Below, one piece after another: positions 38,001 through 51,259 of a stretch of 64,000 nt of DNA. The stretch spans positions 124,001 to 188,000 of the forward strand of contig NC_134298.1 of the NCBI RefSeq assembly GCF_949628215.1, given 5' to 3'. Position 1 is the stretch's first letter; each line of letters begins with the position of its first letter. The notes under the pieces were generated by a model that was given only the letters and a program-made list of their open reading frames with translations, did not search any database and had not been told where the DNA came from. Source of the DNA: Phalacrocorax aristotelis (lineage: Eukaryota > Chordata > Aves > Suliformes > Phalacrocoracidae). The translations under genes were made by a program, and so were the position numbers.

Positions 38001-40567
38001 TCTAGAGAACTTGTCCCTCAGAGTGAAGTCACAGGAAATTTGCACGTTGACATCGGCAGGAACAGCACTGGTTCTAAAGTGGGAATAGTAAGGATTATAT
38101 ATATTATTGTTATTTGACCAAGTGTTGTTAGACTGAATTCCCATGTGTCTGTCCCAATGGGAAGCCTTTTCCCCTCACCTGTAGTACCTCATCTCTTCCC
38201 CAGTTGAGGCTCCAATTATTTATTTTCAGCCTTTTGGAATCTGTAGCTAATCTAAAAGCAAATATATCCTTTAATTTTGTTTCTGTGTGAGAGCAAATCT
38301 GGGAAGCTAAATGTTGACCAGATTTTTAACTGCCAAAACTCATAACATTTTAAAACATCGACATAAGGGAAAGGAATAGGAAACCATCAGGACATACCCC
38401 TTAACCATGCTGGAAAGCGTTTGGGTTGCAGAAAACAGATCCAAACTCCTCTCCTCACAGTGAATGGGCCTTATCTCTTCACGCAGGAAGGCTAGATACA
38501 AGGGACTTCGGAAGACTGCAAGATCTGTGATAGCATGAAAGAAATTGCTAAAGGGATGCTCGAGCTGATTAGAATTACTAAAATATCTTTTCATATCTAG
38601 ACAGTAGTTACTCTGTAACTGCTGCATCCACAAAACCATTTGCAAAACAAGGCCTTGTAGTCCACAAATTAAATGAGGCCCTGTGCTATGTTTTGATAAA
38701 ATCTCTGGGCAGTCTGAACTCTGCTACACAGACAGTCTGGCCAGCCTTCACCATCTGACGCCATCTCACAGTCCCTAGACCTCCACCTCTATATGGGACC
38801 ACTGCCATCTCATCCTCTGGAAGACAAGTAGAAAGCAAAACACTCTTCTTTCACCACCATGCCTGCCATTTCCACTAGCAAGGACAGTCCCTTCTTTTGA
38901 AGTTTGATTTACAGGTGCTATAAAGCCATTGTGCTGACTGCATGTCAGTCTCCAAGGAAACTAGTAGCATATATATTCCAGAAGCATCCCTAGATGAAAA
39001 GAAGTGTTATTAAAAGTGTTCTCAGCATAACCCCTGCTATGAGTTCAAGGTCTTCTGTTGAATGGTTGAAGGATGCTGTGTTCAAATAGAATGCTCTTAA
39101 GGAAATAATAGCAGGTCAAGCTGGGGATCTGGCTGTTGTACAGTCTCCAGTTCTGAAAGAGTCAGAAATTGAAAAATAATCTATGTGAAGCTTTAGAAAG
39201 ATTTGCTATTCTTTTATAATTCAGCCTAATTTTAGGTTGGCATCTCCTCTGTATACTTAAGTATTAGCACTTTCTGTAATACATTGCCTTTTTGCGGCTA
39301 TTACGCTTCTCAGCCCAACCTGTATCAGCTTGCACATCTCTACTTTGAAGTTGATGCTCAACTAGGTTTTTATATCACTCTTTTAAAGGACTGAACAGAA
39401 GCACAAGGTAGCCAGGCTGCAGTCCTCCCTGCCCCCCGGTGCCAAGCAGCTGGGTGCCCCACAGCTGGGATGGGTGCTCTGCGCAGTTGCTGGGAAAGAC
39501 ATCCCATGAGAACGTGCGCTTCCATGATCGTTAAAAACTGTCTGTGGCATTTTCAGAGTGTGTGCGCTGAGAGCAACATCTTACTTGAATTTTAAATAAT
39601 GAAATAAATTCCCTTTCTCCTCTAAATTCCCTGGTAAGTTCCCATCTGAATAATATATGCTTTCCTTTTTTGTCTTAAACCTGTAAGGATATTATTTATT
39701 CAGTCCTAGTGGAAGCTTTATCCAGGAGGAGCCGAACCAACCCTATTCTAAAGTTTAAGTTACTAAAGCACTGGGGGAACATGTGAAATCAAAGGTATTA
39801 CATAATATACGAGATTCTCATTATGTTGCTGTAGTTCTGACTGCCAGAAACATAGCTGCTCAATATTGAAACTCATTTTCTCTTTTATGGCACAGTTCAG
39901 TATAACCAAACACAAATAAATGGAACAAAAGACTAAATCAAACAAAGCAAATAAAAAGAGCAAGAGAGCACTGCCAATAATGTGCAGTTTCGTTCCCAGC
40001 TTGGATCCAAGTGGACCATGATCATTCCAAGCATTTTCACAAAACAGTTTAATTTCACTTTATGAAGGAGTTTCAGTTTCATAACGCTCTCTGCCTGAGT
40101 GTGTATCTGAACAGACACTTACAGCTACAAGAAAACATTTGAAGACTCAAGAAGGAAGATTTAGGCGTTCGCAAAGCTCAAATCTGATCCTCAGTAAAGA
40201 AATGGAACTGGCTGGGAGAAGAAAAGGGATAAAGACATTTTACAGGGGAAGAACAATTGAAGTAACTAAAATGATATTGCTTGCAATTCTTGTTTTATTT
40301 TTCTGTTTAAATCAGAAAAGCAGCATGTGATGGAGTTAAGTTCTCATTTGTCCCTGTTGTACTGCTTATCTTCACCTTTCCTACCTATGCATCCTTAGGA
40401 TGCCCATAAACAACAACTGCAGTCATTGTAATGGACAGAGAAAACGAAGCGTAAAATTGGAATATAACATCATAGCCGATCTGTTATTTCCTACAGCAGT
40501 TCTATCAAATCCAGAAATGAAACGACTGTAAGCTTGGCAGCAAGTAACAGAAGAAGAGTTATACCTG

Positions 40568-41120
40568 TGTCGTGGTTCAGCCCCAGTCGGCAACTAAACA
40601 CCACGCAGCCACTCGCTCACTCCCCCCACCCCTGTGGGACGGGGGAGAGAATCGGAAGAGCAAAAGCAAAAGGAAAAAAACTTGTGGGTTGAGATAAGAA
40701 CAGTTTAATAATTAAAATAAAATAATAATGATAATAATAAGGGGAAAAAAACCCAGAAACACAAATGACACAACCACTCGCCACCCGCCAACTGACGCTG
40801 CTGGTCCCCGAGCCATGATTGCCCCTTCCCTCCCCCGGCCAGATCCTCCCAGTTAACCTACTGGGCATGACGTTACATGATATGGAATGTCCCTCTGGCC
40901 AGTTTGAATCTGCTCTCTTAGCTGTGCCCCCTCCCCTCCTGGCTGCTTGTGCTCCCAGCAGAGCCTGGGAAGCTGGAAAAGCCCTTGACTAGTACAAGCA
41001 CTGCCCAGCAACAACCAAAACATTGGTGTGTTATCAGCATTGTTTTAATACTAAGTCCAAAGCACAGCACTGCACCAGCTTCAGGGAAGAACATTAACTG
41101 TCTCCCAGCTAAAACCAGCA
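40568..41120 (-). mobile_element. Solo LTR of the same family, inverted (copy B)
   Basis: Read on the minus strand it starts TGCTGGTTTTAGCTGGGA and ends in GCTGAACCACGACA. The block TGGACTTAGTATTAAAACAA and the ATTCCATATCATGTAACGTC segment correspond to the other copies. Between about 40690 and 40745 the LTR holds an expanded AAT/AAAAT-rich run. I see no convincing target-site duplication. No internal retroviral genes are present. Confidence 0.85.
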
Positions 41121-42385
41121 AAATATTCGTTTGCCAAATACCAATCGTACATACACCCTAACCTGGCTTATATTTTCTCCTCAGAACTGGCAGTAGGACG
41201 AAATAGTATTGACAAGACAGCCTTGCTAGTACTTGCTTCTAAATCGCCTACCTTGTGGGACATCAACTGCAGCTATCATTGCATTACTCTTTCATTATGA
41301 AATAGGATTTAACGCAGCATTGTGCAACATGAGAATGTTTTCAAATCCTTATCCTACCCTTCTGCATTTCTTATTGAATTTGCCCTGCATTTCCCCTATC
41401 AGTAGACCTTTGTTATTTGATGCTAAAACGTTTTAGGTAAACACAGATATATTTCCCTATTAATTTCCACATCCCATGTGAAAACCAGATTAAATTTACA
41501 ACACTCTACCAAATGTTAACATTTCATGTGACAGGATATGCCCAAAAGCATGTATACAAAGCGGACAGCAGAAACACTCTGCCAGAGACATAATAGCAGA
41601 AAGAAAATGGAAACCCTTTTTAGCATGATTTGCAGTATCTTTTCTCCTTTCCTTAAAAAAAAAATTGCAACAGAAGAGACAGCTGATGAGAGTTTGATGT
41701 TCAGATACATAACAGCATCAATGTATAGCATTTTCCTTGACAGAAACCACAAGTCTATTTTAGCACAGAAAACACAGAGAGTACCCCACGTGCTTGCTTA
41801 GAATCATGCCCTGGTGGGGAAAGCACAGGAGATCGGGTGTTTGTAAGGGCCTACCTAGCAGAATAGCAAATACTTTCATAGAATTTGCATGTTCCTCCTC
41901 TATCCAAAAGGTGATCAAGCCATCAAATGTCAAAGGAATAAAAGAGCAATATGCAAATTTACCAAACTCAAAATCTCAGGTCTCTAGTGAGGGAGACAAA
42001 CAGGGAGCAGAAGGCAATTTTCACCATCTGGAAAGGATGCAGATTTAGGTCAATATCAGAAAAACTCCTTGTAACAGGATGAAGAAATAAAGTGGTATTA
42101 TTAGCTGTAGGCTCGGTATAAGGCACTTGCCAAAGCAAACAATACAAGCAATCTACAGAACCCAACAATAGTTAATTTTCAAAGAAACCACAAATAGGTT
42201 ATATCAAATTATCCCTTTTAAGATTAACATTTTAAAATGCTTGATGGTTTTATGTGGAGAAGCGCATGAGACGAGTGTTTCAGACTGTAGTGACAAAAAT
42301 ATAATGAGAACAGATTTCGTTTTCTATCGTGTTAGAAAACAGCCTGTGCAAAACAATACTAGGGGGATAATTCCTGTTCCTCCAG

Positions 42386-42494
42386 GCATCTGACCGTGCC
42401 GTATCTACCCACCAGCCTGCCTTTCAAGTGCAAGAGAACATCTTGTTTGCATTCAAATCTGAAAGACCTGAGAAGAACCCAAACCGCTTTGTAG
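42386..42494 (+). CDS. Weak internal-exon candidate, unidentified
   Basis: This segment has good splice signals on both sides: acceptor TTCCTGTTCCTCCAG and donor GTAG|GTGAGT. One frame is open throughout its 109 nt (AFQVQENILFAFKSERPEKN, then PNRFV). It ends in phase 1 and does not join the ELYS pseudogene exon at 46882, which starts in phase 0. It does not resemble any part of ELYS that I remember. Unrecognised. Confidence 0.2.
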
Positions 42495-45195
42495 GTGAGT
42501 TAACTTAAACCATTTAGTTAATAAGTTCAGCCCTTCTCCATGCACTTGGCAGTTAAAGGAAAATAAACATCTGTTGCAGTTCTGTTGCTAGTTCAAACAG
42601 CAAAGCATTAGTGCTTGACCAGATATTGGCACAGCACTGATGCTGAAAATCTAACAAGAGACGCTTTGATCGGATAACTTAAGCAAATGCTTAACAACAC
42701 TCATTAAGCTGCCAGTAAAGCAGGATATAACAACAAAATAGATTGGGTAATGTATCTTGATTAATCATACAATTTAAATTTTTTCATTGTTGAATTGAAA
42801 TGAAGGAATGAAACAGACTTCACAGCTACACCAGTAATTGTGCACAGCAGTCATAAAGCAGGGATTATAAGGTTACGGATAATTTGAGAATAATGTGAAA
42901 TTACTTCAGGAGGTAGGCTAGGCTGTTTTTTTCTGGTTTGGATCAGGCTACTTAGAGAACCGTCATACCGGATCCTGAGAATGGAGACATGCATGTTACT
43001 AATATAAAATTCATTCTCAACTCACTAGAATAGAGGACAACATTCATATGTTACCTGAACATTGAATATTTGTCTTCCTTTTTATCTTAATTGTGCAACA
43101 TATCAAACAATAGGTCTAATACTTAAACAAAAGGGAAATAAAACAATTAATCCTAGGAAAAGTCATGTGTTTGGTATGAATATCTGCTGGGCTCTACCGA
43201 GATGCTTGGTTTTACTGACACTTCCCACCACAGTTCCTCAAAACTGACACATTAATTATTTAGGTTAAGAGTATCACCAGTTCAAATATATTTATTTTCC
43301 TTATTTTGTGTCTGTTTACATAAGTTACACATCCTGACCAAACCAATTTGCTCAGTAAGTGATAACACTGGCTTCCAGAAAACAGATGTTAACATGCAGA
43401 CTATCTTTCATTTAGTCCCAAGATTTTCAAAGGTTGGAAGAATGATCATAGGATCTGATTAATTTTTGAAATTAGCTGTTTATTCTCAAAGAAATCACAA
43501 TTAAAATTATACCTTTGCCTGCTGCAAGTATTACTAAATGGAGTTCCTCCTCTCCAACTTGGTGAAAGGCAGACTAAGTGCACTGGGCAGCCCGTACAAC
43601 TCAAGAACATGATTCCTGCCACACCAAGTCAAGTCTCATGGATTTAAGCAGGACCAGAAGTGCTCTTCCACTGGGAAATACACTCTCAGAAAACATTACT
43701 CCTTTCTCCTCCTTCTGGACCCATCAAGCCCGCGTATGAAATAGCCTGTCTATTTCAGCACAAAATCATTCAATCTGAACAGAACAACTTCTGAGGACCA
43801 AATAAACATGTTACACAAATGAAGATCAAACCAAATCCGCTGCTGCATTTCCTTTTGCTTCCAAGCATTAACCTTCGCTCTTTCCAATTCAGCCTAAAAC
43901 ATCTTCCTTGGTGAGGCAAAAATGTCTGATCCTGCCAACTTCACTATACCAAGTCAGTTGAAGACAAACGGCTTTTCATTTTTTTCCCCATGAAAAAATA
44001 TTTCCCCTGTGATCAGCAAAGTTAGGAAACACTAGACTGTAAGTAGTGGCACAATGTTCCCCACAGCTCAGAAAATACACCACATCCCACACTTGTGCTG
44101 TAATCACTTGTCCATACCGGCAGGTATGACAGATCTGATTTCCATAGCTGAGCAAAGGAAAGGAAGGCTGATATCATCAGCATATCATTTCCATTTGTCA
44201 ACAGAAACAGGGCTGTGATTCACATCTTTGCAATGGGAAACCAATGTTACTAACCATTTCAGAAGCTGAGATACTATTCATGAATACCTGAAAAGTAGAT
44301 TTCCCATAGGATTTTTTTCCCTCCTGTCTGCATTTCAGTAACTTGAAATGGGCTCCTTATGTGTATATTTTTTTACCTCTGTTGGGATTTCTTTTAAGCA
44401 AACATTTTAAAACATTTTGTTCATCTGTTGAAACCTACTATTTCCTGACAGAAAACACCATATGACAAAATACAACTCCTATTTGAGAAGGCACATTAGT
44501 GAAATGTGCAGTGTTACCATATTTTTGATGTAACATTGAAGCACAATGTTAAGATCTTTCAGATTAACACAAGCTTTAATTGAAATTAGAAAAGGAGGAA
44601 CCTAAGCACGTATAATGCGTTAGGATTCAAAAAGGTTGCTTCTAGATCACCACTTATAAGTCATCTAAGGTAGACACATCCCAACATCTAATTGTATTTC
44701 TATTTCAGTATTTTTTATAAAATTATTTCCACTTCATGTTTACTACTTATTTATCTTTGCTCTTATTGCTTAAACATATTTTACCGCTCCCTTGTCACCT
44801 ACAAGAGAAGGACAGGAGAATAAAAGCTGTCACTACAAAAACTTCCGTGACCTCTCAATTTACAAACATCCACATCCTCAATTTTACACTTCATTGATGT
44901 TCCAGGTGGTGTTAACAGGCGCTTCTGATGGGTGCACAGCTATTGCACGGTTAGCTTTATTCCCTGACCTACACGTTTGCAACCGTGGCCCAACAAACTT
45001 CTAACACAGCCTAAGTACAAAAGAGCTTTTGTTCCCAGATCACAAGTACCAGTCATGACAAAAGGAGTCAGCTCTAATCCTGTCCAAGGAATCAGAGCGT
45101 TATGACAAATTTTCTGTACGGACCTGCAGCACCTTGCCCACTTGTGCAGAAAGTGGAAATTTTGCTTTTCTCTCCTTAGAACAAAATAAAATGGA

Positions 45196-45490
45196 GTGGT
45201 GGTTGACATCCATGTGACACCTGGGAGACTGGGGTTAACCTGGGACGTAGGAGAGCTCCAAGGGTATCAGTGGGGCGTGGGCAGGGTGCTCGTTGGGGAC
45301 TCAGGGGAATGGCAAAAGTCACAGCGCACGGGTCTCCCACGCACCGGGTGGGCACCTCAGCTCCTCCCAATGGGCTGGCTACGCTTCTTTCCCCTCTGTG
45401 GACTTTACTACGCTGCCAGACATTTAAGAGTTAAGCGATGCAATAAATCTTCATGCCAGTGGTGCGCTTCCCTAGTTACACAAAGCTCCA
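45196..45490 (+). mobile_element. Possible LTR of a second family
   Basis: A GC-richer island in AT-rich DNA contains GGTTAACCTGGGA, then TTTAAGAG and a CAATAAATCTTCATGCCA poly(A)-type segment at about 45440-45458. The order resembles bird ERVL-type LTRs as I remember them. I could not fix the ends or find a target-site duplication, so this is tentative. Confidence 0.3.
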
Positions 45491-46881
45491 AAAATCTATC
45501 CAGAAATTAAATAAATTCAGCTAGAAATATACTAAACTTTGGATGACGTGATTTATCCATTTTATCAGTATCAAAACCCCACAGGCTGCGTTTTGTTTAA
45601 TGGCAAGGTATTTAACGTTGGTTTGCATTTGCACTCTGTTATTAAGTCTAACTGAATAATTAGATATATTTTTTGCAAATAAAGAAACTGAGGCAAAGGG
45701 TTTACCCATCCAAGATACACATAAGGACTGTGAACGGGTTATTAACACAACTCTTACATACCAACGTGTTGTCATTCCTGCAGATTTTCACCTCACAAAG
45801 CATACTCCTGTATAAGAAATGTATTTGAGATATCATCCATGTGACTATTTCCTCTCCAGCAACAAATATAACATACCCTTTCTGCATCATGCATGATGCA
45901 TTTTATTCAAATTAGCACATCATCATCATCATGCAAATTGGATCAATCTGAGCCATCCGTCACTAAAATTTAGGGGTATATTCTCAACATCATGTGTAAG
46001 GAGTTACGCATGCAAATTCCTGCACAGCAAAATGATTCAATACCCAGAAGAATATTACGATACTAAGAATTATAGCCAACGTGGCACTCCTGTGTACATA
46101 ATGTTCCACACTTCCCAGGCATTTTGCTCAATGCCTGAGAAGTAGGAAAGAAGACACTGAACAGAGAAGCCAAATAAATGAAAAAATCACAAACGGGTTT
46201 TTTTTTCAGCATCGAACTGTAACTGCCATTCCCATACCCAAAACTTGCTAAATCAGGTAATTAATACAAAGGGTAATAATATTTGTAATAGCAGGTACAA
46301 AAACATCTGTTTTAGGCAATCAAGTTCTTGCTGTAGGCTGGTCTCTTAAAACATGCAAAAATTACCTCTGGCAACCGCCAAGCACAAGAACTCCTTTAAT
46401 AATTCATAATGATCTAATGAACACCTTTCATCTGACTCAGAAATTTCTTTCAAGTCTACTCCAAGTCATGATCGTGCCTTTGTATGTTTGTTACTTTCTT
46501 GGACTCGTGAGCATTTTGTTTGGTTTCGTTTTGTTTCATTTCGTTTTGTTTTGGCTGGAGGAAATCTGTGACACTGAGAGGGTGGAATTAGTGTTTTCCT
46601 CTGTCCAAATCCTTGCTACGTTTTGTTCCTGAGGAAAATGGGATTCTGACTGCCTGACGGTCGATGGGATGGTTTCCCAGTTAGGAGACCAAGTTGAGGA
46701 GATGTGGCGGAGAGAGGAAGGAGGAACTGGGAAATACCCACCTCCTAGTTTACGTGTGAGTGTTGTGTTCGCTGAAGACAACAACAACCACCACAAACCC
46801 CAACCCCAGCCCAGCCCTCCCCAAAGCCAATGATTTCTCAAAGAGAGGAGTTTTTAAAAACCTTTTCCCTTTTCATTCCAG

Positions 46882-49753
46882 GCACTGCTGGAGCTCTATT
46901 TGCTAGAAGGCATTGAAGAAATCTACAAACATGCAATTGTATCCCTCTGAGTTATTTCTATTACACCTTCAGTATATGCGCATCGGTGTTCTGAAATGTC
47001 TGTCACCTACATGTTCCATACATTTTCTAATTTATGCTTCAAACAGAGTGCAAGGGAAAACATGTAGTTTAGAATGAAGGCACAGAAGGAAGCTTTGATT
47101 ATTTGTTTGTACTGTAGATTGTTTAGGAATTTTTAAAATGTTTTGTTGCAAAGCCTTTTCTGATATGAGAGAACAGGTTTACTAAGCAATGTTAAAGGTA
47201 GAAAGCTCCCTTAGATTTTCTCAAAATGTAAACTGTTTTTCATTTTTGAAGCACCCATACCTGTAGCAAACAGCTGCTTCCTAGAGCGATGCACTAAAAC
47301 GTGCTGCTTCAGAGCAAAAGGATTTCTAACAGTGGTTTACCAGTACTTGATTTTGCTGAAATCATCCATTTTCCAGGACAGCTAAGAGGGCTTGCATTTG
47401 TTCTCTTAAAAGTGCAGGCACACAGAATAATAAACAGAGAGAAGAGAAAAGTAATTGGACAGAAACTTACTTTTTAAGCTGCCGAAATACCCTGTGCTAC
47501 TTTGGTTGTTTGTTGCCTGACCCGAGAGGGGAGCCTAGAGAGCAAGGGTTTGAAAAGCTCTTGCACCCCGGAGCTCTCTGATTAGCATACATCCCCCAAA
47601 ACCAGCTGTCAGAAAGAGAAGGGGACACTGCTGATGAGTGATCCACATACTGGTTTAAATCCAGTTTTAATCAGTCAGAGCTAAGCTGTGTTGTAAGGAT
47701 GCCCTAATTTCAATTGTTTTGTATTCACTGGAAAGGAGAGGAAAAACCAACTGTAGAATTTGTTTGCTTTAATAATCAAGCATTGGCCGTTCACGTGTTT
47801 TGAATGTCCAGCTGGTGGCTCCACTGACTAAAGAGGGAGCCTGAGTTTCCAACAGAACTATTTAAATAGCGAAAGGTAACCTTTCTGAATGCCTTAGAGA
47901 AATCAAAGAGTCTGTCTTTCTGGTTATTTATTCAGAATGCAATTTTGTTGTTAGGATCTGACTACCTTCAGGTTGCAACAGCATAAAATGGCAAGACTAG
48001 TACATGAGTATTTTCTGCGTCCTACCACTATTATATTCTTATTTCACTTTATTATTTATTAATATTATATTAATAAGAGTAATATTATTATTTCATGTGA
48101 TAAATTGTTGGTCTTGCAAATTTATTAGCCTTAATTAGATACCTGATATCAGACAATTTACTTGCTGCTAGACATCATACATTCCTTTCCAAATAAAACA
48201 GAAACTTCAGTCGACTCCTTCACAGCTGCCTTTGCCATCCCTTGGAGTCTTGTTAAGTTTATTCAAGGTTTTTGGCTTCTAGATCACAAGGACTATGAAG
48301 TAAGTATGTTCCAGTTTAGTTAGGCATACATTGCAGTACAACGCTATGATCTATAAAATGACTTCAAAAAATCGGTGCTTAGCTAATAATGGTGATAAAA
48401 CATTGGAAGCTTTTTTTGTAATCCTGCTTCAGCAGCACCTTCAGCAATACGTGATGATCTGCAATTTGGTTTTAATTACGTTGACAGGAAATGGATTAAG
48501 ACAATGAAGAAGTCAACATTAATAATGCTTGACACATGAATTGCCAAAGCCATCTGTTCAGGTTGTTTTCAGCAGAGCAGTCGAGCACTTTCTCAAAAGC
48601 AGTGGTTTGGGTACTTTAAATATTAAACTACCATCCTGGCAGCAAGATTTGAGACAGAAGACCACAAAAGTGACTTTTCAATCTAATTCATGTTCCTTCT
48701 GATGCTAAAGGTTGTTCGTTGCCTGTCACGATGTCAATATAACCTGTTTGCCTGGGAGAATAACTTGTATTTATAAAAGGTGATGTTTGCATATGGAGAT
48801 TTGGTGATTCTAGAAAAGTGAGAATCACTCTTTTCAAAAGATTCCCTTTGTTCTGTACGGCTCACTGAATTTTTTTTCCTGCAGATACTTCAGAATTTAT
48901 ATTTACCTGTCCTGTATCAAGTCCTTCATTAGTCATCATCTAAGTTTATTTAACAGACATTCACCCTTACTGAAGACACTTTTGAATAGTTTTGTGTGTG
49001 TGTCTAGATATTTTAATAAACCTGATCTCTACCTTCTGCAGAACTCCCTGGCCCTGCGCATTGAACCAGCTGCAATCAAACCTGTGTCGTGGCAAGACGT
49101 GAGAATTCTTCAGTCCCTCATGTGCCAAGGAGAGCATAGGCGAGCCCTCAGATACACACAGGTTATGAAGCTATCATTCTCAAGCTGTAGCGAAGTGCAG
49201 CTTTTCCTCACTGTGCTGTTGTCCAATAGGTAAAGAAATATATGCCACCATTTTGGCATCCAAATACTGTGAGAGGTGGAGAACAAACACTAGAAATCAC
49301 AATCCCCTAAATTTCCTTTAAACTTTGAATACAACATTTGTGGGGCATCTTTTTGGTGATACTATTAATATGCCTTTATGTCTCAAAAAATGAATTACAG
49401 GTGCATGGTGGAGGCTTGAGGTCTGCTGCAGGAACACACCACTAAGTTAAAGGTGGAAGAGCTATTAAAAGACATGTATGACATCTGTCAGGGGATGGGA
49501 CTAGTGGAAGACTTCCTGAAGCTGCCTTTCACAGATGCCAAACAAGTAAGTGTGGGCAAGAAAAAAATCTTATTCCCCTCTTTGCCAAGAGAAGAAGCAG
49601 TATCATCATATATGTTTTAAAATGTGTTATTTCTCATAGAAGTGTTTGGATAAATTTTTACAGAATCATGAAATTCTTTTAGTCCAGCATCTGCAGCGTG
49701 CCAGCTGTATGGCAGCACTACAGCTGAACCAGGCAATGAACGTTCATCTCATG
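46882..49753 (+). pseudogene. AHCTF1: Partial, unprocessed AHCTF1 (ELYS) pseudogene: six exons with introns
   Basis: Six segments match consecutive exons of ELYS, the nucleoporin that binds chromatin and seeds nuclear-pore assembly. They are 46882-46938 (LLELYLLEGIEEIYKHAI), 48153-48299 ([17 protein letters not shown], then [15 protein letters not shown]), 49042-49229 (CQGEHRRALRYTQVMK, then FLTVLLSNR), 49401-49545 (KVEELLKDMYDICQGMGL, then LKLPFTDAK) and 49640-49753 (HEILLVQHLQRASCM, then ALQLNQAMNVHLM). The 49640 segment contains the family block just after LPFTD. Strictly these are five separate exon blocks plus the split junctions between them. Introns with GT/AG ends are kept and the phases agree, so this is not a retrocopy. 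Damage: TGA at 49417-49419 where ELYS has a conserved W (VEAW), the donor after 49753 reads CTAAGT instead of GTAAGT, and about six codons are missing before NHE. No earlier or later ELYS exon is visible. It is a duplicated fragment of the helical middle of the protein. Confidence 0.8.
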
Positions 49754-50877
49754 CTAAGTGTAAAAGTTCTGCCAAGTGTGCCAGTTTCTCTCAGGGGTTA
49801 CTAACCGGTTTTACCAGTACTCAATAAGAATCCTGCTTTCTTTATCACACCATTCTTTGAAACACTTGGAATAAGCCTCTATACCTTACATTACAGCTGA
49901 AACTAAAAGCTGACAAAAGACATCACTACTCCAAAGCTACCCTTTGAAGTTGGAAATTCAATGTTACAGGCTGTTGTTGACTCCACTTCAATTTGTTTGT
50001 TTGTGTCTGAGGATTAAATAAGTATCTTTGCTGTCAGCTACTCTTGCCATTCAGTTATCCACAGACCTACATTATGTAGGGTTTGGATTATTGGATGTTG
50101 TTTGGGTCACTGTGGAATGAAGAGTGTGTTGTATGTCATCTCTTGTATCTCGCACGCAGCTCTGGGTGCCAATCCACAGGCAAAATTTGCATCATGGGTT
50201 GTTCTTTTTATTATTTCCTGAAGCTATAGCGCGAGGTCTGCAATTCCACAGCTTTCATTCTACCACTTTTAGGACAGAAATTCCTACCTAACTTCTGTAT
50301 CTCAAAATAGCCAGGTCAAATTTTGCGTTATGTGAACTTCTGTTGTGGTTCTGTGATACATGTGCTGTTTTCCGGAACCAGATTTTTCCAGGGAAGCAAA
50401 CTTATAGGGTGATTTTGGAAGGTTAGGGCCTGCATTTGAAAGCTTTAATCCAGGGTGAAGGTGTGTGTAGGTAGCTTTCTCTTCCTCATTTTAATACGCA
50501 CTTCCTTTTGTCCAACGTAACCCGCCGTTGCCCTGGAGATTCAGTCACCTGGGGCAGTGGCGTTTCAGGAAAAACAAGGGCAAGGCTGCTGTTTTGTCAG
50601 CCACGTGAAACTTGTGGGTGCTGACAAGTGTGTCCGAATGAGGTTCTGCAGAGTGCGGGAATGGTTTTAACTTAAAATTGTAGGTTCTGTTATTATTCTA
50701 GTCTTGCTTCCACTTGGCTAAAAATTCCGGGTAAAGCTGGTGTGCGCTAATGGGCAGAACCTGCTGCTGTTCTGTGCAGTGGGTGTATTTTGCTGCACCT
50801 GTAGAGGAAACGTATTCACTAACTTGAAATAGCACCGAGAGATCCGTGCAATGAACTTGAAATTAGTTAACTTCTTG

Positions 50878-50933
50878 CCTAGATTCTTACCTAGATTCTT
50901 CAAGAATCTAGGTGACAGAGAGTTCTGTCACCT
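50878..50933. repeat. Two adjacent perfect inverted repeats with a direct repeat
   Basis: ACCTAGATTCTT (50889-50900) and AAGAATCTAGGT (50902-50913) form a 12-bp perfect palindrome around a single C. AGGTGACAGA (50910-50919) and TCTGTCACCT (50924-50933) form a second, 10-bp, perfect hairpin with a 4-nt loop that overlaps the first. CCTAGATTCTT is also directly repeated at 50878-50888 and 50890-50900. Confidence 0.95.
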
Positions 50934-51259
50934 TGGGGTCCAGGTGCTTGAGTCACTGAGGACAGGGCAGAGCTCCCCTCCTGGCCTTCCCTGCACCGGG
51001 GTGGTAGGGCAGGGGGCAGAGCGTGGGCTGGGTACAGCTATGCCTTGCCCCTTGCTCCTGAGAAACGCTTCAGGGGCAGAGGAACAGGTCAGGGCCATTT
51101 GGGGCATTCCTGAGCAGCAGCCTTCAAGTAATTCATTTGTCCCACCTGCTCCTCCTGGCCAGGGAAGGGGATAGGTAGGTCTGGCATACTCTGGAGGGGA
51201 TGCCTGGGGTCTCTGCAGATAGGTGGGTATCAGCTCTGCTCTCTTTCCTTCTCTTGCAG

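Larger units (their letters stand above)
35060..46880. other. Gene-poor AT-rich stretch right of the CpG island
   Basis: This stretch contains LTR copy B, the possible LTR at 45.2 kb, a short (CAT)n at 45918-45932 and the weak candidate exon at 42386. If the CpG island drives a plus-strand gene, this would be its first intron, but no coding exon supports that. Confidence 0.45.
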
